A stretch of DNA of 61,116 nt. Source: a virus. The position numbers and the translations under genes are program-made. Below the pieces are notes generated by a model that was not told where the DNA came from, did not search any database, and saw only the letters and a list, made by a program, of their open reading frames with translations. This document shows, piece after piece, positions 12,143-20,000 of the stretch. Numbering within the stretch: position 1 is the stretch's first letter; each line of letters opens with the position of its first letter. The stretch covers positions 1 through 61,116 of IMG/VR virus record IMGVR_UViG_3300042924_005523; one strand, given 5' to 3'.

Positions 12143-12310
12143 TCAATGGAAAAGGAATTCACGGTTTTTGAAGATAACAAGCGTATTGCCCCATGTGCGA
12201 CGAGGAAGCAATGCTTGAGAGCCCATGCTGTTTTGCCAGCTAATTGAAAGTGGGCCTAGCCACATTGTTCCCCAGTCGCTGCTGCAAATAATGCCGATGA
12301 AATCGTTCAT
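12143..12310 (-). CDS. small protein of unknown function (55 aa)
   Basis: ATG at 12310 overlaps the upstream stop as ATGA, in the recurrent GAACAATG context; stop at 12143. The product (MNDFIGIICSSDWGTMWLGP..., ending FKNREFLFH) is hydrophobic with several tryptophans. Coupling on one side and exact abutment on the other support it as a real gene. No family recognised. Confidence 0.55.
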   Translation of the reverse strand: MNDFIGIICSSDWGTMWLGPLSISWQNSMGSQALLPRRTWGNTLVIFKNREFLFH

Positions 12311-12465
12311 TGTTCGGGAAGAGGCTTGATTTCTTCAATCATGGCAATCTTAATGTCAGGACGCATTGCAAGCATAAAATGTTCAGCCTGCTTAGGAGAA
12401 ATGGCGCCTAAAGCAATAGTTTTGCCTTCAGAAGTGGTGATTTTGAAAGTACGACAAGGAGTCAT
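12307..12465 (-). CDS. small protein of unknown function (52 aa)
   Basis: ATG at 12465 and stop at 12307, overlapping neighbours by four bases on both sides (ATGA). The product (MTPCRTFKITTSEGKTIALG, then SPKQAEHFMLAMRPDIKIAM) reads as a small alpha-beta domain resembling short phage proteins that follow a beta-beta-alpha-beta order. No named family. Confidence 0.6.
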   Translation of the reverse strand: MTPCRTFKITTSEGKTIALGAISPKQAEHFMLAMRPDIKIAMIEEIKPLPEQ

Positions 12466-12896
12466 AAGTCTTCCTCGATGTGTTCAAGAATGGCTTGAGA
12501 GAGTTCTTTCTCTAGCATAATTTTCCAATCCTTATCACCGCCTAAGCTTCCCACTTCACAAATGAGATGGAGACTGTCTGAAATGCGAGTGGCATCCATC
12601 ATGCACGCCACTGCTTCTGGCATTTGACCAATGCCAAACAAATCTTCCGCTGCGTCCGTATGGGCTTCAAACCACTTCCCTAGGCAGTACAGCGCCACCT
12701 GCCGATAGGTCTCATCTCCATAGTGCTCTAGGAAGCTTTCAATGGCAGTGTGGAGCTTGGGAGGCACGCCTACAGTGGCATGATCGCTAAGGTGGGGGGC
12801 AATGGAAGCAGAAATGGCTTCACGCTTGCCCTGCTTTGCTGCAGCAGCTTCACGCAGAAATGCTTCAGCAGTGGAAAAAGTAAAATCTGAGGACAA
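12462..12896 (-). CDS. helical protein of unknown function (144 aa)
   Basis: ATG at 12896. Mostly alpha-helical, with alanine-rich segments (AEAFLREAAAAKQGKREA), a HLSDHATVGVPPKLHTAIES stretch and an acidic C-terminus (LEKELSQAILEHIEEDL). The pattern suggests a helical repeat or bundle. No family recognised. It couples to two tiny downstream genes through ATGA overlaps. Confidence 0.7.
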   Translation of the reverse strand: MSSDFTFSTAEAFLREAAAAKQGKREAISASIAPHLSDHATVGVPPKLHTAIESFLEHYGDETYRQVALYCLGKWFEAHTDAAEDLFGIGQMPEAVACMMDATRISDSLHLICEVGSLGGDKDWKIMLEKELSQAILEHIEEDL

Positions 12897-12941
12897 TGGA
12901 AGGGAGCAACAATGACAGTGTGCTCACGCTAGCGGCCTTTG

Positions 12942-13694
12942 TCAATAGTCGTTCTCATTAATTGTTTGTAAAGGGATGGTCTCCGGCCATTCCTCTTTCT
13001 CAGGCTCGGTCTCAAACGATACTGGCGAGGCCGATGCAGGCAGAGAATTTTCGCGGCGTTCTTCAGTAGCCTTCGCTTCTTTCTCCTTTGCAATGGTGGA
13101 AGAAAGATCTTGTAGGAATTTGCGGTAGGACGTGTCCTGCTGCTCTACAGGCTTGTGCTCGTTAAGGCCAAGCAGCTTCGCCTGTTCCACCAAGCTGTTC
13201 TTGGCCACATTGAGGAACGATGGATCGCCAGCACTTTCTTCGATTTTGACCATCTCCTTGCTGCCTTCACCATCGCCTTCCATGATGGTGACAGTGCGTT
13301 TCTTCTTGCTGTTTTCAAAGCTATTAAGCGCTAGGTCCTTGAGATCCATCTGCTCTTTTAGAAGACGTGCACGATGCACGTCTTGGTTTTTCAGGATTTC
13401 TTCTGTATATAACTGCCTATTGAAATGCCGGTCTCCATTAACTGTTTCCTTGCTTAGCTTTAAAACATTTGCAATTTGGCGATTGCTCATTCTGGCAGCA
13501 AGAAGCTCTTGTACCATCCATCGCCTAAGACCAAGCATTTCTTTGCTATAGCCGGCAGCGCCAGTGCCGCCATTCACTTTTGTATCGCGCACTGCTTCAA
13601 ATTGCGTAAGACTGATGCCGGCTTTCTTCAATGCATTAGCAGCGTATTGAAGCTCCTGTTCTGGGCTCTCGAAATCAATCTCAGGCTTAGCCAT
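12942..13694 (-). CDS. helix-turn-helix DNA-binding protein, possible small terminase-like
   Basis: ATG at 13694, 250 codons. Residues 58-95 hold a clear helix-turn-helix (RRWMVQELLAARMSNRQIAN, then VLKLSKETVNGD). Next come a charged helical region (EEILKNQDVHRARLLKEQMD), an acidic patch, and a proline/glutamate-rich C-terminus. N-terminal helix-turn-helix plus coiled helical middle is the build of phage small terminases, which recognise packaging sites, but it lies far from the head genes and no large terminase is adjacent. A transcription regulator is an equal alternative. Confidence 0.6.
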   Translation of the reverse strand: MAKPEIDFESPEQELQYAANALKKAGISLTQFEAVRDTKVNGGTGAAGYSKEMLGLRRWMVQELLAARMSNRQIANVLKLSKETVNGDRHFNRQLYTEEILKNQDVHRARLLKEQMDLKDLALNSFENSKKKRTVTIMEGDGEGSKEMVKIEESAGDPSFLNVAKNSLVEQAKLLGLNEHKPVEQQDTSYRKFLQDLSSTIAKEKEAKATEERRENSLPASASPVSFETEPEKEEWPETIPLQTINENDY

Positions 13695-13710
13695 TACGTC
13701 GCGCTATTCT

Positions 13711-13887
13711 CTAATGAATTGTATCTCCTTTTCCATGGAGGGAACGAACAAATAGTTCAGTAAAACGCTCCATTTGAGCAGTGGCCATGCTTGCTGGATA
13801 ACCATCAATTGCTTTTTTCAAGCTACATAGCTCTTGCCATTCTTCTTGCGAAAGCTCTTCTTCTGACGATGCAGGAAAAATGGTCAT
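13711..13887 (-). CDS. small protein of unknown function (58 aa)
   Basis: ATG at 13887, stop TAG at 13711. The product (MTIFPASSEEELSQEEWQEL, then CSLKKAIDGYPASMATAQME) has a helical, acidic character and ends in LFVRSLHGKGDTIH. The start codon stands three bases after the T-run of a strong hairpin, with no Shine-Dalgarno sequence, a layout also seen before other genes here. No family recognised. Confidence 0.6.
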   Translation of the reverse strand: MTIFPASSEEELSQEEWQELCSLKKAIDGYPASMATAQMERFTELFVRSLHGKGDTIH

Positions 13888-13894
13888 AGTAAAA

Positions 13895-13913
13895 GGGGCG
13901 CACCAAGCGCCCC
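13895..13913 (-). terminator. terminator hairpin abutting a start codon
   Basis: GGGGCGC-TTGGT-GCGCCCC on the minus strand followed by TTTTACT and the ATG at 13887. Seven-base-pair GC stem. Confidence 0.65.
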
Positions 13914-13924
13914 GTTCTAGAAAA

Positions 13925-14155
13925 TCAATGATACTGCCAAAAGGCTTGATCCATCAAGGCATCTAGCTCTACCAAGCGTTTAGGGCAATACTTCCTTACA
14001 AACTCCTCCATTTCTCCATGGAAGGAGCTAATAATTTCCGCATAGGCAGCATCCAATCCTGCTTGTAATAGCTCATCACCAGTTTCACGACGATAAGCTA
14101 CGGCCATGCAAGATTTAGGACTGTCGCAATATTCGTTCTTGATTGTCTCAGGCAT
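13925..14155 (-). CDS. protein of unknown function (76 aa)
   Basis: ATG at 14155 (MPETIKNEYCDSPKSCMAV), overlapping the upstream gene by eight bases. It has two cysteines near the start and acidic helices (AGLDAAYAEIISSFHGEMEE, VELDALMDQAFWQYH). No family recognised. It is followed by the terminator hairpin at 13895. Confidence 0.65.
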   Translation of the reverse strand: MPETIKNEYCDSPKSCMAVAYRRETGDELLQAGLDAAYAEIISSFHGEMEEFVRKYCPKRLVELDALMDQAFWQYH

Positions 14156-14387
14156 CGTTCTCCTCCTGTTCAATGGTAAAGCCGCTATCAATTAGCTTTT
14201 CAATTTCATGCAGGCTAGAGCGCCAATGGCGCTCTCCATTGTTATCACGTGCTCCGTAAAGCGTACGGGCCGCTGGTTGCGGCCCTTTCTTGGGAGAAGA
14301 AAAACCATAGTGAACAATAGGCAAAATTTCAGTGCCGTTATGTTCAAGCAGAGGCAAGTGATCAACTACTCGTGGAGCGTTAAGCAT
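14148..14387 (-). CDS. protein of unknown function (79 aa)
   Basis: First gene of the leftward small-gene run from the divergent control region. ATG at 14387 in the TGAACAATG context. The product (MLNAPRVVDHLPLLEHNGTE..., ending TIEQEENDA) contains a YGARDNNGERHWRSSL segment and an acidic tail. No family recognised. Its promoter should lie within 14390-14760. Confidence 0.65.
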   Translation of the reverse strand: MLNAPRVVDHLPLLEHNGTEILPIVHYGFSSPKKGPQPAARTLYGARDNNGERHWRSSLHEIEKLIDSGFTIEQEENDA

Positions 14388-14761
14388 TGTTCAGGAAAAT
14401 TCCTTGAGAATGCTAATAGCTTGTTTGTTCAATGAAGGCTTTATTGCCTTGTGTCTTGAACGTTTCGCCCGTGGGGGCTCCACTCTGGCTAGAGCGGCAT
14501 TGCAGGAGTGTTTGGTCTTGTGCAGGCTTTTGTTCTTTGTAGGGAATCTTGGCCCGCTGGACTGAACGCTCCGCCCGTGGGGGGCTCCGCTCTGGCTGGT
14601 GGCCATGCCTGAGCGTAGTGAGGCAACGGTGAAGCTCTTGCTGGTGAAGCAAGGCTTGTCTGGCTTTAGGGTAAAGGGATTTTGGCAAAAGTCAATACGG
14701 GGTTGGGCAGCTTTTCTTACTGGCACAATGCTTTCCCCGAGATGCCGCGTTCGGCTCCAGT
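14388..14761. promoter_or_regulatory. divergent control region with duplicated element
   Basis: About 370 bases between leftward (14387) and rightward (14762) genes, so both promoters are expected here. It contains the direct repeat pair at 14457 and 14563 and a TGCCT/AGGCA dyad near 14607-14626. I find no clean -35/-10 pair. Frames open here translate the repeat and look spurious. Confidence 0.5.
14457..14597. repeat. direct repeat, two 34-35 bp copies 106 bp apart
   Basis: Copies at 14457-14490 and 14563-14597 share TGAACG, then CGCCCGTGGGGG, CTCC and CTCTGGCT, with a few mismatches. The inner CTCCG..GGGGG..CTCCGCT pattern also appears, inverted, at about 1859-1891, suggesting a dispersed intergenic element. 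Confidence 0.7.
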
Positions 14762-15010
14762 ATGACCTTGTTCTCCATCCTCTCTATGGGACACCCGCTC
14801 TTCTCCGATTCATCGCAGGACTTAGGAGCAGCCAATCCGGCATTTACTGACGAATGGCTCGCAGCAAACGGCCATGATCGCCAATGGCTACAGGAATGGT
14901 TCATGAAGCATGAAACTGATTCTTTCGCAATGCAGGAATGGGTAGTGCACCACAAGTACAACAAACACAGCGATCCGCGCCTGCTACGCACACCTCGTCA
15001 AGCCTTTTGA
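14762..15010 (+). CDS. protein of unknown function (82 aa)
   Basis: First rightward gene after the divergent region; ATG at 14762, or 14786 (MGHPLFSDSS). The product is tryptophan- and histidine-rich (FTDEWLAANGHDRQWLQEWF, AMQEWVVHHKY) and basic at the end. Repeated EW residues suggest a helical pair. No family recognised. Confidence 0.65.
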   Translation: MTLFSILSMGHPLFSDSSQDLGAANPAFTDEWLAANGHDRQWLQEWFMKHETDSFAMQEWVVHHKYNKHSDPRLLRTPRQAF

Positions 15011-15015
15011 TAATC

Positions 15016-15174
15016 ATGGACACTTCCAATTTCAAAGTGATTAAGCTGCCTCCCAACGGACCCAAGCCTGGGCAAAGCATGGACGCCTGGCTCTACGGCA
15101 AAGACAAGGACACTGAGCGCACACGCAAAGCTATTGAGCGGCGCCAGTTCAACGGAAAACGCGCGTCCAAATAG
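15016..15174 (+). CDS. small basic protein (52 aa), unknown function
   Basis: ATG at 15016 (MDTSNFKVIKLPPNGPKPGQ), six bases after the previous stop. The second half is strongly basic (GKDKDTERTRKAIERRQFNG) and may bind nucleic acid. No family recognised. It probably shares a transcript with the CoiA-like gene that follows after 11 bases. Confidence 0.65.
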   Translation: MDTSNFKVIKLPPNGPKPGQSMDAWLYGKDKDTERTRKAIERRQFNGKRASK

Positions 15175-15185
15175 GAGAAAAGACA

Positions 15186-15980
15186 ATGCTTTGGGCTTCT
15201 ATCGACGGACAAAAAGAACTTGCCAAACCCTCTGCAAAAGGCGTTTGCCCCACTTGCGGTGGCGAGGTTATTGCAAAATGCGGAGAGATTGTTTCTTGGC
15301 ATTGGGCTCACAAAAAATGCGATTGCGATCCTTGGTATGAGCCTGAATCCGAATGGCATATTCGATGGAAGCAACAGTTTCCAGCAGCATGGCAAGAAGT
15401 GACTATTGGCAACCACCGTGCCGATGTTAAAACTCCCAGTGGCGTCATTGAGCTTCAAAACTCGTCTTTAAGCTCTGGAGTAATTCACAAGAGGGAAGAA
15501 TTTTATGGGCGAATGCTTTGGATAGTTAATGCGGAAAAATTCAAGGACAATCTTTTTCCGATAATCCCAATGGAGTGGCGGCATGAATACATGCATGAAA
15601 AGAAAAAGCCAGAATGGCAATTGTTCCCACCTGATCCGCCGTGTCGGTCTAAATTTGGCGGGCTAATAGAACTGCTGGAGGATCCCGAAGCAGCAAGTCG
15701 GGCATATGAAGCAGCAATGGAAAAATGGAGAAATCATTATCAAGTGAAAAAGAAGCAAGATGCATACGAAGCATGGATTCGTCAAAGGCAGCAGCACTCG
15801 ATGCACTTTCATTGGAAATGGCCGTGCAAAACATGGCTAAGCGCCAAAAAGAAAGTTTACCTAGATTTTGGAGAGCCAAAACTTTTTCTTATTACCAGTA
15901 CAAATTTTCGTAGCAAACAAATGTTTATCGGGACGAAACCAATATCTAAGGAGTTTTTCTTGAAACAACTCCTTCAATAA
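15186..15980 (+). CDS. CoiA-like zinc/PD-(D/E)XK nuclease
   Basis: 264 codons from ATG 15186. A zinc-ribbon-like start (C21-PTC-C24, then C32, C45) is followed by the CoiA-type nuclease signature: SEWHIRWKQQFP (E56, H58), HRADV (D80) and IELQNSSLSS (E89, Q91), then REEFYGRMLWIVN. CoiA proteins, first described in Gram-positive competence, are predicted nucleases of the restriction-endonuclease fold. In a phage it could process DNA ends or branched DNA, or act against other DNA. The C-terminal 120 residues are basic and aromatic with no recognised domain. Catalytic residues look intact. A rightward terminator follows. Confidence 0.8.
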   Translation: MLWASIDGQKELAKPSAKGVCPTCGGEVIAKCGEIVSWHWAHKKCDCDPWYEPESEWHIRWKQQFPAAWQEVTIGNHRADVKTPSGVIELQNSSLSSGVIHKREEFYGRMLWIVNAEKFKDNLFPIIPMEWRHEYMHEKKKPEWQLFPPDPPCRSKFGGLIELLEDPEAASRAYEAAMEKWRNHYQVKKKQDAYEAWIRQRQQHSMHFHWKWPCKTWLSAKKKVYLDFGEPKLFLITSTNFRSKQMFIGTKPISKEFFLKQLLQ

Positions 15981-15998
15981 TCAACAAGGCAAAAGAAA

Positions 15999-16020
15999 GG
16001 CGGCTCAAGGGCCGCCTTTT
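15999..16020. terminator. bidirectional terminator
   Basis: GGCGGC-TCAAGG-GCCGCC with a T run on the right and A-rich sequence on the left. It ends the rightward CoiA unit and the leftward 16021-16158 gene. Confidence 0.75.
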
Positions 16021-16158
16021 TCATTCTTCGTTTTCGTCTTCTTCTGCCGCGATCTCTGCTTTCATCTCAGCGAAGAATCGTTCAATTTCGGCTTCCGTCG
16101 TAAGCACAAGCGGCGCTACAGGCGCCGCGCTCTCACTGTTGTCCCAAATGATTTTCAT
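16021..16158 (-). CDS. small acidic protein (45 aa), unknown function
   Basis: ATG at 16158, stop at 16021, directly beside the shared terminator. The product (MKIIWDNSESAAPVAPLVL, then TEAEIERFFAEMKAEIAAEE) ends in a run of glutamate and aspartate. The composition is like small phage DNA-mimic or adaptor proteins but nothing specific can be claimed. Confidence 0.5.
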   Translation of the reverse strand: MKIIWDNSESAAPVAPLVLTTEAEIERFFAEMKAEIAAEEDENEE

Positions 16159-16232
16159 GGCTCAAGATCTTCTTTCCTCCATCGTACTAAAAAAGCTAAA
16201 CTATTGAAAGCTGCTCGCTACGGTAAGCAGCG

Positions 16233-16257
16233 GGGAGGCTGTGCAATAGAGCCTCCC
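16233..16257 (-). terminator. GC hairpin downstream of the PAPS-reductase-like gene
   Basis: GGGAGGCT/AGCCTCCC, eight base pairs with a nine-base loop, just past the stop of the leftward gene ending at 16268. There is no U-run, so it may be an attenuator or RNA stabiliser instead of an intrinsic terminator. Confidence 0.4.
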
Positions 16258-16267
16258 TACTATTGCA

Positions 16268-17014
16268 TCAAAAGGTACGTTCCTCGCAAAAGATACCACA
16301 TTCAAAATCCATATTTTTCATCTTTCTACCTTTAGCCTCAACTGGCAGTTCGTCAAGAAACATCCTTTTGCCCTTCCATCGCACAAGCTTGCATCCAATT
16401 TGCCTTGATTGCTCAGCCCTTTGCTGAAACACTTCTGGATCCTGCTGCCTAACGTGATTCCAGTAAGTAGCCGAAGTTGCCTTAACGCAGCCAATGCAAT
16501 TTGCATTTGGATAACCACGCAAGTAGATAGAGGGCAGTGCAATACCAGCGGCAGAAATGATTTCAAAGCATTCTCTTTTCGTAATCCTTTCGTCAATTAG
16601 CACTGGCAGCACGTTTTCACGCTCTGTCAATACAAATCGTTCGTGCCTATTTTTCTCGTCATAAGTAAAACCCAAAACATGCCAATCAGCATGATTTTCT
16701 TTTTCCCATTGCTGCCTAGCTTTCTTTTTTAACTCCATAGTGCAAGGCGCTCCAGTGGGGCCACTCATGAATTTACGGTCCGCCCAGACATCAACACAAG
16801 AGCAAGATGGATATTTTGCATTGGTAGCAAATTCAATTGGATGCCCTAGCCATTTTTCTACGTCAAGAAGAAAGCGACGATTATCGGGATCCTCTTCCGC
16901 TACTGGGTTATTGATGACGCGCACTTGATGAGAGTGTCCGTATTTTTCAATGGTCTTATAAGCGGCGACAGCGCTAGCTGCGCCGCAAGAAAACCAAACT
17001 GCAATTGTTTTCAT
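16268..17014 (-). CDS. phosphoadenosine phosphosulfate reductase-like PP-loop protein
   Basis: 248 codons from ATG 17014. A PP-loop variant (WFSCGAASAVAA) binds ATP or PAPS. It is followed by cysteine motifs (YPSCSCVDVW, GAPCTMELKKKARQ, NCIGCVKATSATYW) typical of the phage branch of the PAPS reductase/adenine nucleotide alpha hydrolase superfamily. Relatives in cells reduce sulfate or transfer sulfur (for example DndC in DNA phosphorothioation); the phage members have no settled function. The CxxC pair near the end could carry an iron-sulfur cluster. It lies beside the primase-helicase on the same strand. Confidence 0.8.
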   Translation of the reverse strand: MKTIAVWFSCGAASAVAAYKTIEKYGHSHQVRVINNPVAEEDPDNRRFLLDVEKWLGHPIEFATNAKYPSCSCVDVWADRKFMSGPTGAPCTMELKKKARQQWEKENHADWHVLGFTYDEKNRHERFVLTERENVLPVLIDERITKRECFEIISAAGIALPSIYLRGYPNANCIGCVKATSATYWNHVRQQDPEVFQQRAEQSRQIGCKLVRWKGKRMFLDELPVEAKGRKMKNMDFECGIFCEERTF

Positions 17015-17038
17015 GCTTTTTAAGCGAATTAATGCATA

Positions 17039-20000
17039 CTAAAACCAATCCTCCTGATCTTCCTTTTCGGGAAGATTTTCATTGGAAACAATGGAAACAG
17101 GTGGAATAATTGGTAGCTCTTCCTTATCGGGAACAATATTCTGCTCTTCATTGGGAGAACTAAAATTCAGATCGGGGCCTTGGTAGTCCCATGAGTGGTA
17201 CATGCGTGTGCGTTCATCGTGAGGGCCAACGATGAAGCTGCTAGTAATAAGCCCTTGACGACGGGCCATTTCTAGCAGCTTGCCAGTAGTGACATTTTCA
17301 TTCATGCCAGCGCCCAGCGAAACCTGCTGCTTGCTGAAACGCTCATGCGGACGCATGTTCACATAGTTTGCCACGCGATCAAGTTCAGCAATGGAATTAC
17401 CAAGCGGACCAGCATAGTCCCATCCATAGTTCACGGCATTCCGTTTTAGAACGTGCTTGCCAGCTAGGCCACTGCGGCTCTTCACCCATTCCAGAACAAA
17501 CTGGTTTTGATCAAAGTTGCCCTCTTGGCGATAGAGCTTCACCACTTCACTCACATTGTCAACAAAGCTAGAGCTATCACGAAGTCCGCCTTGACGGTTT
17601 AAGTGGTGAAGAATGACGATGGAGCATTTGTAAACATTGGCCATGTCGCGCAATGCATAGAGAGAATCGCCCGCATTGCTCTTGATGAGATCAACGTTCA
17701 TGCCAGCGAAACATGCAGTGAGCGAGTCAATGACGACAAACACTGGGCGGTGCTTTTTAATGAAACGCTCAAGCTGTTGCATATGAGCAAAGCGCCAGGT
17801 TTCCCAGAAGGAAATCATGCCAGGTTGAATGTTGGCTTCTTGATAACCAATGATGGAAAGCTTCTCTTTGGTGTCTGACAGTGGCTCGTCAGCAGAGATG
17901 AGAAGGCACTTGCCGGGGAGACAGCGGCGTCCAGACCACGAAGAGCCAGTGGCAACGCCTAGCGCCCAGTTGTAAACCAAGCTGGTGTTGTGCGTAACAA
18001 TAAAATCGTCAGTTACATAAGCATGCGAAGGATGGTCAATCATGATGCACTGTGCTTCTCCATCTCCGATGTATTCAACTGATTCAATTAAGCGAGAGGG
18101 TAAATACTTGGTGCGCGGCGTTTCCTTGCTTGCCTTGGCTGAAATACTAAAGCTTTTAAAACCAGAAGGCATTGAGATGAAAACACGATAACTAATCCGT
18201 CCTTGTTTCTTCTGTCCTAGATAAGTGAAGAAAGTGCGGCGTTGAGTGAGCTTTGCCTTGCCGCCAATGGAAAGAACCAAGAATTGAACAGCTTCCGCCA
18301 AGTCTTTAGATGCAGAATCGAATGTTGTATGGCTGCCGCCTGTGGTTCCATCAGTATCCATCAAGCCATGTAACAGGTCCATGCGATCTTGAACGGAGGA
18401 AAAAAGATACTCTTGTGGAACGTGCTTTTCCCAAGAGCGCTTGCCCCACAAACCCATTTCGCGCAACATATCGCGAATACCAGGCGAGATGGCAGTCGAG
18501 CAGTTTTGGCGAATCGCATAAGTAGTGCATTTTTTCGCTTTCTCTTGAACCTTCAAATCGTGATAACGAGGAAGCAGTTTTTGAATGCGATAAACAATTT
18601 CATCATCCGAAAGAGTTACAGAGCAAGAATTGCTGGAAATATTTCCGTCACCAAGAATCACGCCAAGTAAATAGGGGTGAATGGGAAGATCCTTTTTCTC
18701 AAATTGAACAGGACCAACCGTGGGAATTGAGTGATTCCGCTTATCGGAATTACCGCGACGAATTGAAGAGCGAATTTCCGAAAGAGACCTGATATTCCAT
18801 GAGCGTTTAAGATTGCGCTCGTTCTCGGTTTTTGTGAGCCACAGATGCTCGTCGCAGCAAATGGTAGAACTGCCATCGCTCATAGTGACCCGATAAAGAG
18901 GCTTGACGCCCTGTGGAAAGACTCCCGTGACCTTCGCCACCGTCCCATCCATTGCAATGACCTTACTGCCCACGTGAAGCTCTCCCATGGTTGTCCAGCC
19001 ATCGGGGGTGAGAATCTTGCTGTCCAGGCTCTGAGCTTTACCAGTGCCGCCTTGAGCAGCAAGAAGCGTGACACTACCAAGAGGAACGATGCCAGCAATC
19101 AGCCATTCACGAACAGAATCATCATCAATGAGCTGCAGCACGTCAATGGTTTCTATTTCTTCCTTGCCAAACAAACGAGACTTCGCCTCGTCGATCATCT
19201 TGTCGATATTGGCTTGGCTCATCTTCACGCCATGAGCTTCTAGCCATTGCGCTGCCTGAAAAGCCACACGAGCATCATTGTCATAAAGGCCGACCATTCG
19301 CTCGAAGCTGCCGATGATTTCCTCGTAGGAAGGAAGACCATCTTTACCTTCATGGCGATCCTTAGAAACGATGGAGGAGAGAATCAGCTCTTGATCTGCA
19401 CCATCGTCCAGCCAGTCAGCTAAGTCGTAGCCGCCATTTTGAGGAAGACTATCCCATTCAAAATTATCAGGGTCGGCATAAAGCCATTGCGCTCCAGGAT
19501 TATCTGAAGCCACTTCTCGCATGAGAGCAATGCCGGGCTCATCGCGATCAGGACATAGGACAATTTTCTTGCCGCGAAACAACAGCGAATAGTCGCCGTT
19601 AGCACGATATTGTCCGCTGCCACCAAGGAAGGTGACAGAGGGCAGGCCAATTTCCCAGAGCCTGTCGCAAGTGAGTTCGCCTTCAACAATGAAGATGGGA
19701 AGTCCCGTCACTTGACAAGCAGTGAGGGCTTCGTCGTAGCGATAGGGGAGAACAGTAGTTCTTATTTCATCAATGTACGCCTTGCGTTGATGCGTGCCTT
19801 GTGGTACTGAAGGATAGGCTTGGCGAATTGTTTTCTTACCACTGGCATCATCACGATGCACGTTGATCGTGGTTTCGCCTTGCTTATTTTTGTAGGAGAA
19901 AGTGTAGGAACGTGCATCACGAAGAGGGCGTTCCCAGCGATCTAATGGTGCAAGAATGTTACGAATTTCAGCACGATGTTTGGCTGAATCATCATTGAAA

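Noticed and set aside
12942-13694. Confident naming as small terminase
   Set aside because: Only a helix-turn-helix and helical middle are visible, and no large terminase is adjacent, so the call was left open.
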